Positions 54,153 through 62,590 of a DNA stretch of 64,000 bases are shown piece by piece. Source of the stretch: Bacteroidota bacterium (lineage in GTDB: Bacteria > Bacteroidota > Bacteroidia > Bacteroidales > F082); the NCBI GenBank assembly GCA_020444415.1, contig JAHLLA010000012.1, positions 21,645-85,644 of the forward strand. Reading direction: 5' to 3'. The notes under the pieces are model-generated. The model did not search any database, was not told the origin of the DNA, and saw only the letters and a list, made by a program, of their open reading frames with translations. Both the position numbers and the translations under genes were made by a program. Numbering within the stretch: the stretch's first letter is position 1; each line of letters begins with the position of its first letter.

Positions 54153-54160
54153 TAATTTTG
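54153..54160 (+). promoter_or_regulatory. Predicted -7 promoter box
   Basis: TAATTTTG, 16 bases before the TTG start at 54177, inside the 40-base gap between the divergent NamZ-like and permease genes. No clear -33 element. Confidence 0.4.
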
Positions 54161-54176
54161 TAAAAATGATCAAAAA

Positions 54177-55403
54177 TTGAATCTCGAATATTACATAGCT
54201 AAAAGAATTTCATCAAAAACATCCGATAATTTTTCAAAACCGGTTGTAAAGATATCTTATATAAGCATTGCTCTTGGCCTGTCATTGATGATTATTTCTA
54301 TTGCCGTGGTGATCGGGTTCAAAGCTTCAATCAGCAATAAAATTATTGGTTTTGCCGCTCATATGCAAATCCAGGGGTTTTCTAACTACGAATCCATTCA
54401 GGAAAAACCATTGCAAATTGACGATGAATTTGTTTCTTATCTAAAGAATAGGAAGGATTTAAAACACATTCAATTCACAGCCCATAAAGCCGGAGTGCTT
54501 AAAACGGAAGATCAGATACAGGGGGTTATTTTTAAAGGGGTGGGTGCCGATTTCGACACCAGTTTTTTATCAGGGAGCCTTGTTGAAGGTGTAATGCCCA
54601 ACATCAGCAATGATAACAGAACGGATGAAGTGCTGATATCATCTACCATATCAAAAAAAATGAAGTTGGCGATAGGTGACCCATTGCGGGTTTGGTTTAT
54701 CAATGATGAAGATCAAAATGCACGTGGAAGGAAGTTTTGGGTAAGCGGTATTTATAATACAAGTCTGAAAGAGTTTGACGACGTATTTATTGTTGGCGAT
54801 ATACATCATGTGCAAAAACTCAACAATTGGAATAATGATCAGATCGGTACAATTGAAGTGATGATCAATGATATGAGCGCGTTAGACGAAATTTCCAATT
54901 CAGTGTATAAGCACATTCCATATAATATGACCGTTTCGACGGTGAAAGAACAATATCCCCAAATTTTTAACTGGCTTGATCTGCTGGATATGAATGTTAT
55001 AGTGATCTTGTCATTACTAATACTAGTGGCAAGCATAACAATGGTTTCAACCCTTCTGATCGTCATTATTGAACGTACCAATATGGTAGGTGTGCTGAAG
55101 GCATTGGGATTCAGAAACCGTTCGGTACGAAAAATATTTTTATACAAAGCCTCTTATATCATTTTGAGGGGTATGATATGGGGCAATGTTATTGGCTTAC
55201 TGTTTTATTTCATGCAATCGCAATTCCAGTTAATCCGCCTGGATCCGGAAAATTATTACGTGGATTATGTGCCGGTGATTTTGAATGTTTATTATTTACT
55301 CGGCCTCAATGCCGGCACTTTTATTGTGTGTTTCTTCATGCTGATTATCCCTTCCTATTACATCACCCGGATCGTACCCTCGAAAGCATTGAGGTATGAA
55401 TAA
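54177..55403 (+). CDS. FtsX/LolE-type ABC transporter permease
   Basis: A 408-residue permease of the MacB/LolCDE family: one helix near the N-terminus (about 27-48), a large periplasmic domain (about 55-270), then three helices (about 272-300, 325-350, 370-400). VSYISIALGLSLMIISIAVVIGFK and the late TMVSTLLIVIIERTNMVGVLKALG are typical of lipoprotein-releasing permeases. It would lift lipoproteins from the inner membrane with a separate ATPase, not seen here. The start is TTG at 54177: a stop lies upstream in frame at 54153-54155 and no ATG comes before the helix. Confidence 0.87.
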   Translation: MNLEYYIAKRISSKTSDNFSKPVVKISYISIALGLSLMIISIAVVIGFKASISNKIIGFAAHMQIQGFSNYESIQEKPLQIDDEFVSYLKNRKDLKHIQFTAHKAGVLKTEDQIQGVIFKGVGADFDTSFLSGSLVEGVMPNISNDNRTDEVLISSTISKKMKLAIGDPLRVWFINDEDQNARGRKFWVSGIYNTSLKEFDDVFIVGDIHHVQKLNNWNNDQIGTIEVMINDMSALDEISNSVYKHIPYNMTVSTVKEQYPQIFNWLDLLDMNVIVILSLLILVASITMVSTLLIVIIERTNMVGVLKALGFRNRSVRKIFLYKASYIILRGMIWGNVIGLLFYFMQSQFQLIRLDPENYYVDYVPVILNVYYLLGLNAGTFIVCFFMLIIPSYYITRIVPSKALRYE

Positions 55404-55407
55404 CAGC

Positions 55408-56310
55408 TTAAGGCAATTCCCTTCCTGTTGCAGCTATATATATTCTGAACCAATCCTCCCTCGAAAGCTTGATTTTTGTTGAATCAACTGCTGATTGAAC
55501 ATGCTCAATCTTACCGGTTCCTAGAATGGGAATGATGCCCGAAGGATGTGCAAACAACCAGGCCAATACCAATTGGTTTATTTCAGCAATTTCCATCTCC
55601 TCAGCAATTTCTGACAACTTAGAATGAATTCGCCTGCTTTTTTCATCATTCGGATGTATTAATTTTCCACCTGCTAAAGGTGACCATGCCATTGGGACAA
55701 TATGTTCTTTCATCAAATAATCCAGGTTGCTATTATCAAAATGGGCCAATTGGTAGGGGGAAATTTCAATTTGATTGGCAACAAGTTTTTTATCAAAAAT
55801 GGTATGGAGTGCTTCAAACTGTTGCGGGTTGAAATTGGAAACGCCAAAATGGAGCACCTTACCTTCTTTCTCCAGTTGATGAAACGCCTCCGATACTTCA
55901 TAGAGGGATATAAGAGGATCGGGTCTGTGTATCAGTAATAAATCAATGTGATCTGTTGACAGGTTTTCGAGCGAACTATTGACACTTTCAATAATATGTT
56001 TTTTACGTGTGTCATAGATTTTAATTTTGCGTTCAGGAAATTTATCTGATCTCAGTTTAATACCACATTTGGTAACAATCTCAACGGAACGCCTCATTTC
56101 AGGGTGCTGCTTTAAAACTTGCCCGAACACTTTTTCACATTCGTAGTTGCCATAAATATCTGCATGGTCGAATGTTGTTATCCCAATTTCTATTACATTT
56201 TTAATATACCTGAGTAGTTCCTTACCAGACATATTCCAGTCCAATAGCCTCCAAAAACCCAAACTGATTCCCGAAATTTCTTTTTCGCCAGATAATTTTA
56301 TTCTTTTCAC
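55408..56310 (-). CDS. Aldo/keto reductase (YdhF-like)
   Basis: A 300-residue TIM-barrel oxidoreductase. The catalytic tetrad is visible: Asp and Tyr in TFDHADIYGNYECEKVFG, Lys in EIVTKCGIKL and His in LLLIHRPDPL. The NADPH-binding end has IPILGTGKIEHVQSAV. It starts MKRIKLSGEKEISGISLGFWRLLDWN, near the YdhF subgroup of E. coli. Substrate unknown; reduction of aldehydes is likely. It converges on the permease gene, four bases apart, and faces the RNA-rich gap upstream. Confidence 0.88.
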   Translation of the reverse strand: MKRIKLSGEKEISGISLGFWRLLDWNMSGKELLRYIKNVIEIGITTFDHADIYGNYECEKVFGQVLKQHPEMRRSVEIVTKCGIKLRSDKFPERKIKIYDTRKKHIIESVNSSLENLSTDHIDLLLIHRPDPLISLYEVSEAFHQLEKEGKVLHFGVSNFNPQQFEALHTIFDKKLVANQIEISPYQLAHFDNSNLDYLMKEHIVPMAWSPLAGGKLIHPNDEKSRRIHSKLSEIAEEMEIAEINQLVLAWLFAHPSGIIPILGTGKIEHVQSAVDSTKIKLSREDWFRIYIAATGRELP

Positions 56311-56508
56311 AACTTATTTTAATTTTTTATAAAAATAATTTAAAATTTCGTATCATTTAAGAGGCAGATTAACAGGCAATTAAAAAGGTTTAGAAAAATG
56401 TTTTAATTTATTTTCAGTTTTTTTTACGAATAGGGGGTACAATTTTAAAACTGAATGGTACTAATAAATGAAAAACAAGCAAACAGGTCAGAGGAAACAA
56501 TTAATGAT
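56311..56508. other. AT-rich stretch without a supported gene
   Basis: Upstream of the aldo/keto reductase gene lies an A/T-rich run with no good ORF. On the plus strand a 16-codon frame starts at 56468 (MKNKQTGQRKQ) and ends at 56518 in the first RNA candidate; it could be a leader peptide but has no support. A promoter for the RNA at 56509 may lie here (GGGGGTACAATTTT at 56433-56446), not convincing. Confidence 0.5.
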
Positions 56509-56806
56509 CCGTCGATAAAACGACGAGAACAACAAGCAAGCGGAGACGCGTAAGAACTAAAAAGGTACTTACGCGTCTTTAAATTTTATGACTTCTCGTT
56601 TCCGATAATCAGGACCTTATCCTTTTTAATATCATCCATTGAAATCTTCAACTCTTCTTCAATCCGTGTGAAACCTTTTTTTGATAGACGTTGTATAATA
56701 GCTAACCTGAGTTAAATATATTAGGGCAAAATGGAGAGGTGATTTCTGCTTGCCTTGTTGTTAAAAGGGTCGATTATGAAAAACAATCTGGCCCTTTTTT
56801 CTTTTT
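56509..56806 (+). ncRNA. Candidate structured RNA 1 with terminator
   Basis: Plus-strand elements in order: a 5-bp hairpin (CGTCG-ATAAAA-CGACG, 56510-56525); a 5' arm AACAACAAGCAAGC (56528-56541) that pairs with GCTTGC, one bulged C, TTGTTGTT (56748-56762), 14 pairs; inside this, an 11-bp perfect hairpin (AGACGCGTAAG, 56544-56554, with 56568-56578); and at the end an intrinsic terminator (AAAAGGGTC with GGCCCTTTT, then T6). The 3' part resembles that of the second candidate. A 41-codon open frame on the minus strand (56586-56711) is an alternative reading of part of it. No known RNA family is recognised. Confidence 0.45.
56763..56806 (+). terminator. Intrinsic terminator of RNA candidate 1
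   Basis: AAAAGGGTC pairs with GGCCCTTTT (nine pairs, one G-T) around an 18-base loop and is followed by a long T-rich tail. No protein gene ends upstream on this strand, so the terminator itself argues for a non-coding transcript. Confidence 0.75.
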
Positions 56807-56869
56807 ATTAAACAGGTATTTCCTAAAAAATCAATTAAAATATTTAACAAAAAGGTAACAAATTTGCAT

Positions 56870-57012
56870 GATTGTAGTATAAACCCTTTGACAACAGGAT
56901 TATTTCCTTTCATTACCACTGTTTCAAATGAGCGAATAAAGGTATTGAACATACCCTACCGCTTGCGCTGTTGTTAAGGGGTCAGTATCTAATTGCTGAC
57001 CCTTTTTTATTT
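56870..57012 (+). ncRNA. Candidate structured RNA 2 with terminator
   Basis: CCCTTTGACAACAG (56884-56897) pairs along its full length with CTGTTGTTAAGGGG (56968-56981), 14 pairs with two G-T. Inside are CCTTTCATT with AATG and AAAGG (bulged stem) and a small GGTAT-loop-ATACC hairpin (56941-56955). The 3' arm runs on into a strong terminator (GGGTCAG with CTGACCC, then T6) and shares four bases with it, so the two stems partly compete. Upstream, CAAATTTG (56859-56866) is one base from a -7 box and sets a start near 56872. The 3' end is similar to that of candidate 1. Confidence 0.5.
56976..57012 (+). terminator. Intrinsic terminator of RNA candidate 2
   Basis: GGGTCAG (56979-56985) pairs with CTGACCC (56996-57002), with A-T pairs below it and a T6-A-T4 tail. 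It is 171 bases before the RND gene, which has its own promoter box. Confidence 0.82.
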
Positions 57013-57112
57013 TAAAATCCATTTGTTTATTTACTTCTTAAAAAAAAACTGTGTTTTAGAATACCAGTTGATTTCCATATAAATAGTTTCATATAAAACG
57101 CTGTAATTTATT

Positions 57113-57120
57113 TACATTTG
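57113..57120 (+). promoter_or_regulatory. Predicted -7 promoter box
   Basis: TACATTTG, 63 bases before the ATG of the RND transporter gene at 57184. A TTTC at 57087-57090 is the nearest -33-like element, 22 bases upstream. Confidence 0.4.
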
Positions 57121-57183
57121 TGGCATACAATAATTGCATTCAATAATTGAATTAGACAATAAAAACCCTTTTTAAATTTCAAA

Positions 57184-59430
57184 ATGGAGAAGCTGGCTAA
57201 AGCAGTGCTGAACTTACGTTGGTTTATAATTGCAGTGGTATTTATACTTACCGTATTCCTGGGTTTCCAGATCAGTAATATGGAGATCAATTCAGATGTT
57301 GTTAGTGCTTTGCCTGATGATGATCCTGATGTGGCGTTGTTTAAAAAGGTTGGGCAGGACTTTGGAGGTAATAAGATAGGTATGATCATTCTCGAAGCGG
57401 ATGATATCTTTCATAATGATGTGATTTATGATGTTAAAAAACTAACCGATTCTATCGGCCTGATGGAAGGAATTGCTTCGGTAACAAGTATTACCAACAT
57501 CATTGACATCCGGAGTGACCAATTTGGTTTTGAAATCGGGAAATTGATCGATGAATATAATTTACCTTATTCAGATGAGGATTTACTGCGCTTAAAGAAT
57601 CGGGTATTTTCTAAAGAAATGTTCAGGGGCGTTGTTGTATCAGAAGACGCAACGGCCACACTGATCATGTTCACACTTACTGATGGTGCTGATATTCAAA
57701 CGGTCGGGAGGGCAGTGATTGATAAAGCTGAATCATTACAATTGGATGAAAGATTATATTATGCCGGTATGCCCATGATGGTAACAGCGATTTCTGAACT
57801 GATTTCGCGCGATTTGATCCGACTTTTACCCATCGCTTTTCTGGTCATCGCGATTGTGTTGTTTTTTAGTTTCAGGAGTGTCAGGGGAGTGCTATTACCA
57901 CTTCTAACTGCGGCTATTGCCATTATTTGGACGTTGGGCATTATGGTGCTAGCTGGTTATAAAATGACCATGGTTACTAATAATATACCCATATTGTTGC
58001 TGGCCATTGGAAGTGCTTATACCATTCATGTAATCAATAAGATCAACCAGGTAAAAGAGAAGGATTTTAAAAAAGCAATTCTTTCTGCTTTATCCTACAT
58101 ATTTATACCGGTAACGCTGGCATCTTTAACAACTATTGTGGGTTTTATCTCCTTTATATTTGAAGCCTATCTCACGATGATCAAGGACTTTGGCATATTT
58201 ACGGCTGTGGGTACTTTCATATCTGCTGTATTGGCCTTGTTCTTTGCTCCTGCAGTTATTTACGCATTTTCATTTAAAAGCAAAAGGAATGCGATACAAG
58301 AAAATAGCAACAGAAAATCACTCATAGCAACCTATTTATTGCTTCCATTAAAGAACCTTCTTTTCAGGCATCCCAAATATACCCTCACGATATGGAGTTT
58401 GCTCATCTTATTAAGCAGCGCTTCTATCTTTCTGATTCAGAGAAATGTAGATATTAAAGATTATTTTAAGCAGGACAATCCGGCTCGTTTGGCCGAAGAC
58501 ATCATGATTGAAAAATTTGGCGGGTCGAAACCTATATTTATATCCTTTAAAGGAGATGTGCAAAGTCCTGAATTACTGAATACTATGTTGCGAACTGAGG
58601 AGAGATTAAAAGAAAGTTCTTATGTGTTCACAACCCAATCTATTGCAGATTTGATTGTTGAGATGAACGATGCATTAGGAGAAGGACGGCAAATACCTGA
58701 TGACCGTGATAAAATTGAACAAATGTGGTTTCTGCTGGAAGGTAATAGTATTTTAAAGCAATTTGTAAGCGATAACCTGGATGAGGGCTTGATCATATCC
58801 AAGTTTGCATCTTCGGACAATGCAGAAAAAGAAGAGTTCGCCAGGGAGATGGAACAATTCATTAACGAGAATACATCAGATGCTTTTGAAATCAATATGA
58901 CAGGCATGCCCTTTATTGATATGAAAATGAACAGGAGTTTGCTCACAAGTCAGATCCGGAGTTTATTGATTGCCATACTTGCACTCATACTAATCGTGGG
59001 AATTATATTAAGGTCGTTTCCTACCGGTCTGTATGCAACCGCACCCATTATTGCCGCCATAGTTGTTTTATTTGGTGTTATGGGTATTACCGGCATTCCA
59101 TTGAATATTGTTACTGTCCTTGTCGCAAGCATAGCACTCGGAATCGGTATCGATTATTCGATACATGTGATCTCCCATTTCAACCATTCATATAAAAATG
59201 GCAAAACGCTTGATGAAGCGCTTGAAGACACGATCATGATCAGTGGCAAATCTATTTTTATTAATGTAGTTTCGGTATCAGCGGGTTTTATGGTTTTGAT
59301 TTTTTCTGAAATGGTACCTTTGCAATACTTTGGCATATTAATGGCATTGAGCATGATTGGATCGGGATTGGCCGCCTTGACCCTTTTACCTGTTATATTG
59401 ATTTTAGCACACCGCAGGCGGCTTTCCTAA
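57184..59430 (+). CDS. RND family exporter, HAE3/MMPL type
   Basis: A 748-residue protein made of two similar halves, each with one helix, a periplasmic domain, and five more helices (first helix 14-30; helical blocks about 205-370 and 590-745). The segments VTNNIPILLLAIGSAYTIHVINKI and VLVASIALGIGIDYSIHVISHFNHSYKNG are the paired helix-4 signatures of the SSD/MMPL group; Asp in GIDYS is the proton site. HAE3 proteins move lipids or hopanoids to the outer membrane. The following gene is its usual LolA-like partner, 25 bases on. Confidence 0.88.
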   Translation: MEKLAKAVLNLRWFIIAVVFILTVFLGFQISNMEINSDVVSALPDDDPDVALFKKVGQDFGGNKIGMIILEADDIFHNDVIYDVKKLTDSIGLMEGIASVTSITNIIDIRSDQFGFEIGKLIDEYNLPYSDEDLLRLKNRVFSKEMFRGVVVSEDATATLIMFTLTDGADIQTVGRAVIDKAESLQLDERLYYAGMPMMVTAISELISRDLIRLLPIAFLVIAIVLFFSFRSVRGVLLPLLTAAIAIIWTLGIMVLAGYKMTMVTNNIPILLLAIGSAYTIHVINKINQVKEKDFKKAILSALSYIFIPVTLASLTTIVGFISFIFEAYLTMIKDFGIFTAVGTFISAVLALFFAPAVIYAFSFKSKRNAIQENSNRKSLIATYLLLPLKNLLFRHPKYTLTIWSLLILLSSASIFLIQRNVDIKDYFKQDNPARLAEDIMIEKFGGSKPIFISFKGDVQSPELLNTMLRTEERLKESSYVFTTQSIADLIVEMNDALGEGRQIPDDRDKIEQMWFLLEGNSILKQFVSDNLDEGLIISKFASSDNAEKEEFAREMEQFINENTSDAFEINMTGMPFIDMKMNRSLLTSQIRSLLIAILALILIVGIILRSFPTGLYATAPIIAAIVVLFGVMGITGIPLNIVTVLVASIALGIGIDYSIHVISHFNHSYKNGKTLDEALEDTIMISGKSIFINVVSVSAGFMVLIFSEMVPLQYFGILMALSMIGSGLAALTLLPVILILAHRRRLS

Positions 59431-59455
59431 TTGTTAAATTAAAATTTTATAAATA

Positions 59456-60211
59456 ATGAAATTCTCACGAATAATAGTTGTATTGATAATCGCGTATGCC
59501 GGATTTAGTTCCGTGAATGTGATGGCGCAGGATGCACAAAGTCTGTTGAAAAAGATGGATAATGTCATCTTCTCCCCAAAGGATAAACAGGGAAATGTGG
59601 AAATATACCTCATCAATAGCCAGGGCAATGAGAAAGTAAGAGAGGCAGTCATGTTGCAAAAAGGCACAGATTTAAAGATATACCGCTACACCAAGCCGGA
59701 ATCACAAGCAGGAATTGCCACCTTGTCGTTACCTGATGGTGTGATGTGGTTGTACATGCCCGCTTTCGGAAAGCCAAAAAAAATATCGATGCTTGCCAAA
59801 AGCCAGGCGTTTACAGGAACAGATTTTTCGTACGAGGATATGGCAACAACACCCTATTCAGAAAGATATACGCCGTCATTATTGGAAACAAATGATCAGA
59901 ATTATGTACTTGAAATTATCCCCAAAGATGAAGACTCAAAATATTCAAAGATCATCGTAACTTTAAATAAAGGAAATTTCTACCCTGAAAAGATGGAATA
60001 CTACGATCAGGCCAACAGGAAATTTAAAGAAGCTACCTATGAATATGAAAAGATTGGTAACTACTGGAATGCCCGGCAAGTAATTATGGCCGACCTGTCG
60101 AAACAACACATGACAAAGATTATTTTAAAGGATGTTAAATTTGATCAGGGAATTCCGGATGAAGAGTTTACTATTGAGAAACTCGCTCCCAATAATGGCA
60201 CATCAGAATAA
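59456..60211 (+). CDS. LolA-like outer membrane lipoprotein-sorting protein
   Basis: A 251-residue periplasmic protein with a signal peptide (1-24, ending NVMAQ). The body is the LolA-like domain that accompanies HAE3 exporters: LLKKMDNVIFSPKDKQGNVEIYLINSQG, LKIYRYTKPESQAGIATLSLPDGVMWLYMPAFGKPKKISM, GTDFSYEDMATTPYSERYTP and a long antiparallel C-terminal part. It likely shuttles a lipid delivered by the RND protein. Cotranscription with that gene is probable. Confidence 0.87.
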   Translation: MKFSRIIVVLIIAYAGFSSVNVMAQDAQSLLKKMDNVIFSPKDKQGNVEIYLINSQGNEKVREAVMLQKGTDLKIYRYTKPESQAGIATLSLPDGVMWLYMPAFGKPKKISMLAKSQAFTGTDFSYEDMATTPYSERYTPSLLETNDQNYVLEIIPKDEDSKYSKIIVTLNKGNFYPEKMEYYDQANRKFKEATYEYEKIGNYWNARQVIMADLSKQHMTKIILKDVKFDQGIPDEEFTIEKLAPNNGTSE

Positions 60212-60387
60212 TTTCTGAGTGCTCCGGAATAGTATACCAAATGACGAAAAGTGCAGTTCATTAGATTAGGAATGGTTCTATAAATCATTCATCATCAGAT
60301 CATATCGTAGTAAATGCTTTGGTCTTCCTGCACATTATTTTGAAAATAAGGTGTTTATTTGTATTTTATTGAACTTAATGACAAAAT

Positions 60388-60792
60388 ATGGAGACCGTTA
60401 GTGAACTTTTAGAATTAAAACTGCTTAGTATCGGTGAATACGAGATACGAGTTTATGCGTTGGCGATGGTGTTCATCATTTTTTTAATAACTAAACTATT
60501 ATTATGGATCATTAAAAAGTCACTATATCGTAATCAAAAGTTAAAAAAACTTGACTCTGGCAATACATATGCTTTATTCCAAATAATCAGATACGCCATT
60601 TGGGTTATCGCCATTGGTTTTAAGCTGGAAACTATTGGTCTTAAAGTGACTGTATTAGTAGCTGGATCTGCTGCATTATTAGTAGGAATTGGATTAGGTT
60701 TACAACAAACATTTAATGACATTGTTTCAGGGATAATCCTCTTTTCTGAGAGGTCAATTAAAATCGAATGCCACACAATTAGGATAAATTAA
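60388..60792 (+). pseudogene. Truncated MscS-type mechanosensitive channel
   Basis: A 134-residue product with helices at about 22-42, 66-80 and the pore helix LVAGSAALLVGIGLGLQQTFNDIVSGIILF, the MscS TM3. The sequence then runs SERSIKIECHTIRIN and stops. Normal MscS proteins go on for 100 or more residues with the beta domain and the C-terminal vestibule, starting ERPIKVGD. All of that is missing, and the GNAT-nitrilase gene starts 26 bases later. So the gene has lost its 3' end. The product would be unlikely to make a working channel, though a short regulatory form cannot be excluded. Confidence 0.7.
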
Positions 60793-60818
60793 ATATTACA
60801 AAAGAATTAAGTTATTAT

Positions 60819-62342
60819 ATGAAAGAAATAGAAAATATCGAATTGACTTTTTTAAGTATTAATGATTACCAGGAACTTAAAGATGCAATGATCGAGTCAT
60901 ATACCAGTATGCCCAACTCCTATTGGAAAGAACATCATATTCAATCATTGATTAACCGTTTCCCGGAAGGTCAGGTAGTTATTAAAGTGAATGATCAGAT
61001 AGCAGGTTGCGCCTTGTCCATTATTATTGATTACGATAAATTCGATGGGCATCACACCTATAAAGAAATAACGGGGGGATATACATTTAAAACACATTCA
61101 CCTGATGGAGATATGTTGTATGGAATTGATATCTTTATCAAACCTGAATTCCGCGGCTTACGACTTGGAAGGAGGCTTTACGACTATAGAAAGGACCTGT
61201 GTGAACGTTTAAACCTGAAAGGTGTGGCTTTCGGCGGCCGTATCCCTAATTATCATCAATATGCAGATGAAATTTCTCCCAAACAATATATTGATAAGGT
61301 ACGTCGGAAGGAAATCCACGACCCGGTATTGAACTTCCAGGTATCCAATGATTTTCATCCTGCAAAAATCCTGAAAAACTACCTGGATGGTGACAAAGCA
61401 TCCAATGAATATGCAGTTTTACTGGAATGGGATAATATCTACTACGAAAAGCAAAGTAAAAAACCGACAACTACCAAAAAGTTAGTGAGGTTAGGGCTTA
61501 TTCAGTGGCAAATGCGACCATACAAAAATATGGAAGAACTTCTGCAACAAGCCGAGTTTTTTATTGATGCTGTTTCAGGTTACCGTTCTGATTTTGCTTT
61601 ATTTCCAGAATTTTTCGATGCACCTTTGATGGCTGATAACAATCATTTATCAGAACCTGAGGCTATCAGGGAACTTGCAAAGCATACATCAACCGTAATT
61701 CAGAAATTTTCGGAACTGGCCATTTCATATAACATTAATATTATTTCCGGTAGTTTGCCTGAGATACGAGATGATCGACTTTACAATGTGGGTTATTTGT
61801 GTAAAAGAGATGGAACGGTAGAAAGATATGAGAAATTGCATGTAACACCTGATGAAGTAAAGGTATGGGGGATGGAAAAAGGTAGACAACTAAAAGTATT
61901 TGATACAGATTGTGGCAAAATTGGCATATTGATCTGCTACGATGTGGAGTTTCCTGAACTGAGCAGGTTATTGGCCGATGAGGGTATGGATATATTATTT
62001 GTACCTTTTTTAACTGATACACAAAATGGTTATTCACGGGTTCGGAATTGTGCCCAGGCCAGGGCGATAGAAAATGAATGTTATGTGGCCATTGCCGGAA
62101 GTGTGGGTAACTTGCCAAAAGTGCATAATATGGACATCCAATATGCACAATCCATGGTCTTTACACCATGCGATTTCGCGTTTCCTGCCAATGGCATAAA
62201 AGCTGAAGCAACACCCAATACAGAGATGATTTTAATAGCGGACCTGGATATCGATTTGCTCAGGGAACTAAACCAATTCGGTAGTGTGCGTAACTTAAAA
62301 GACAGACGAAAAGATATTTATGAATTAAAAAAAGTGCCATAA
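60819..62342 (+). CDS. GNAT acetyltransferase fused to carbon-nitrogen hydrolase
   Basis: A 507-residue two-domain enzyme. Residues about 3-200 form a GNAT fold (acetyl-CoA site LYGIDIFIKPEFRGLRLGRRLYDYRKDLCE), and about 220-505 a nitrilase superfamily domain with the Glu-Lys-Cys triad: Glu in ALFPEFFDAP, Lys in YEKLHVTPDE and Cys in GILICYDVEFPELSRLL. The fused form is known in several phyla, but its substrate is not settled; an amide made or cut near an acetylated amine is plausible. There is no signal peptide. It is a single gene with the truncated MscS just before it. Confidence 0.88.
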   Translation: MKEIENIELTFLSINDYQELKDAMIESYTSMPNSYWKEHHIQSLINRFPEGQVVIKVNDQIAGCALSIIIDYDKFDGHHTYKEITGGYTFKTHSPDGDMLYGIDIFIKPEFRGLRLGRRLYDYRKDLCERLNLKGVAFGGRIPNYHQYADEISPKQYIDKVRRKEIHDPVLNFQVSNDFHPAKILKNYLDGDKASNEYAVLLEWDNIYYEKQSKKPTTTKKLVRLGLIQWQMRPYKNMEELLQQAEFFIDAVSGYRSDFALFPEFFDAPLMADNNHLSEPEAIRELAKHTSTVIQKFSELAISYNINIISGSLPEIRDDRLYNVGYLCKRDGTVERYEKLHVTPDEVKVWGMEKGRQLKVFDTDCGKIGILICYDVEFPELSRLLADEGMDILFVPFLTDTQNGYSRVRNCAQARAIENECYVAIAGSVGNLPKVHNMDIQYAQSMVFTPCDFAFPANGIKAEATPNTEMILIADLDIDLLRELNQFGSVRNLKDRRKDIYELKKVP

Positions 62343-62590
62343 ACGGTTTTTAATACCTGCTTGTCATGATATGAATTTTCCCGACTTTGAATTAATGGCA
62401 TACATTTATCGATATAAGCCTTCATAAAACACATGCTAAAACTCTGTAAGACACGTATGTAATACAATCTGAGGAACCTGATTCTAACTGGATTTTGAAA
62501 ATCTTAGAAGTTTGTTAATTAGAACGAATGCAGGGATATTCGCTAAAACTGTATTTTCGGCATCTCAAAGTGAATTAAAAACATCCTGAT

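Noticed and set aside
56586..56711. Minus-strand 41-codon open frame (RLSKKGFTRIEEEL, ending GNEKS) inside RNA candidate 1
   Set aside because: It has no start codon after the upstream stop except an internal Met, and no family is recognised. It may be a gene remnant, which would weaken the RNA reading, so it is recorded but not annotated.
56525..56765. Miniature transposon bounded by AACAACAAGCAAGC and its complement
   Set aside because: No flanking target duplication is visible, the ends have a bulge, and a terminator with a T tail follows directly. An RNA helix explains it better, though a MITE is not fully excluded.
56884..56981. 6S RNA or SRP RNA
   Set aside because: The long closing helix recalls 6S RNA, but the size is too small and no central bubble pattern is evident; the SRP domain IV consensus is absent.
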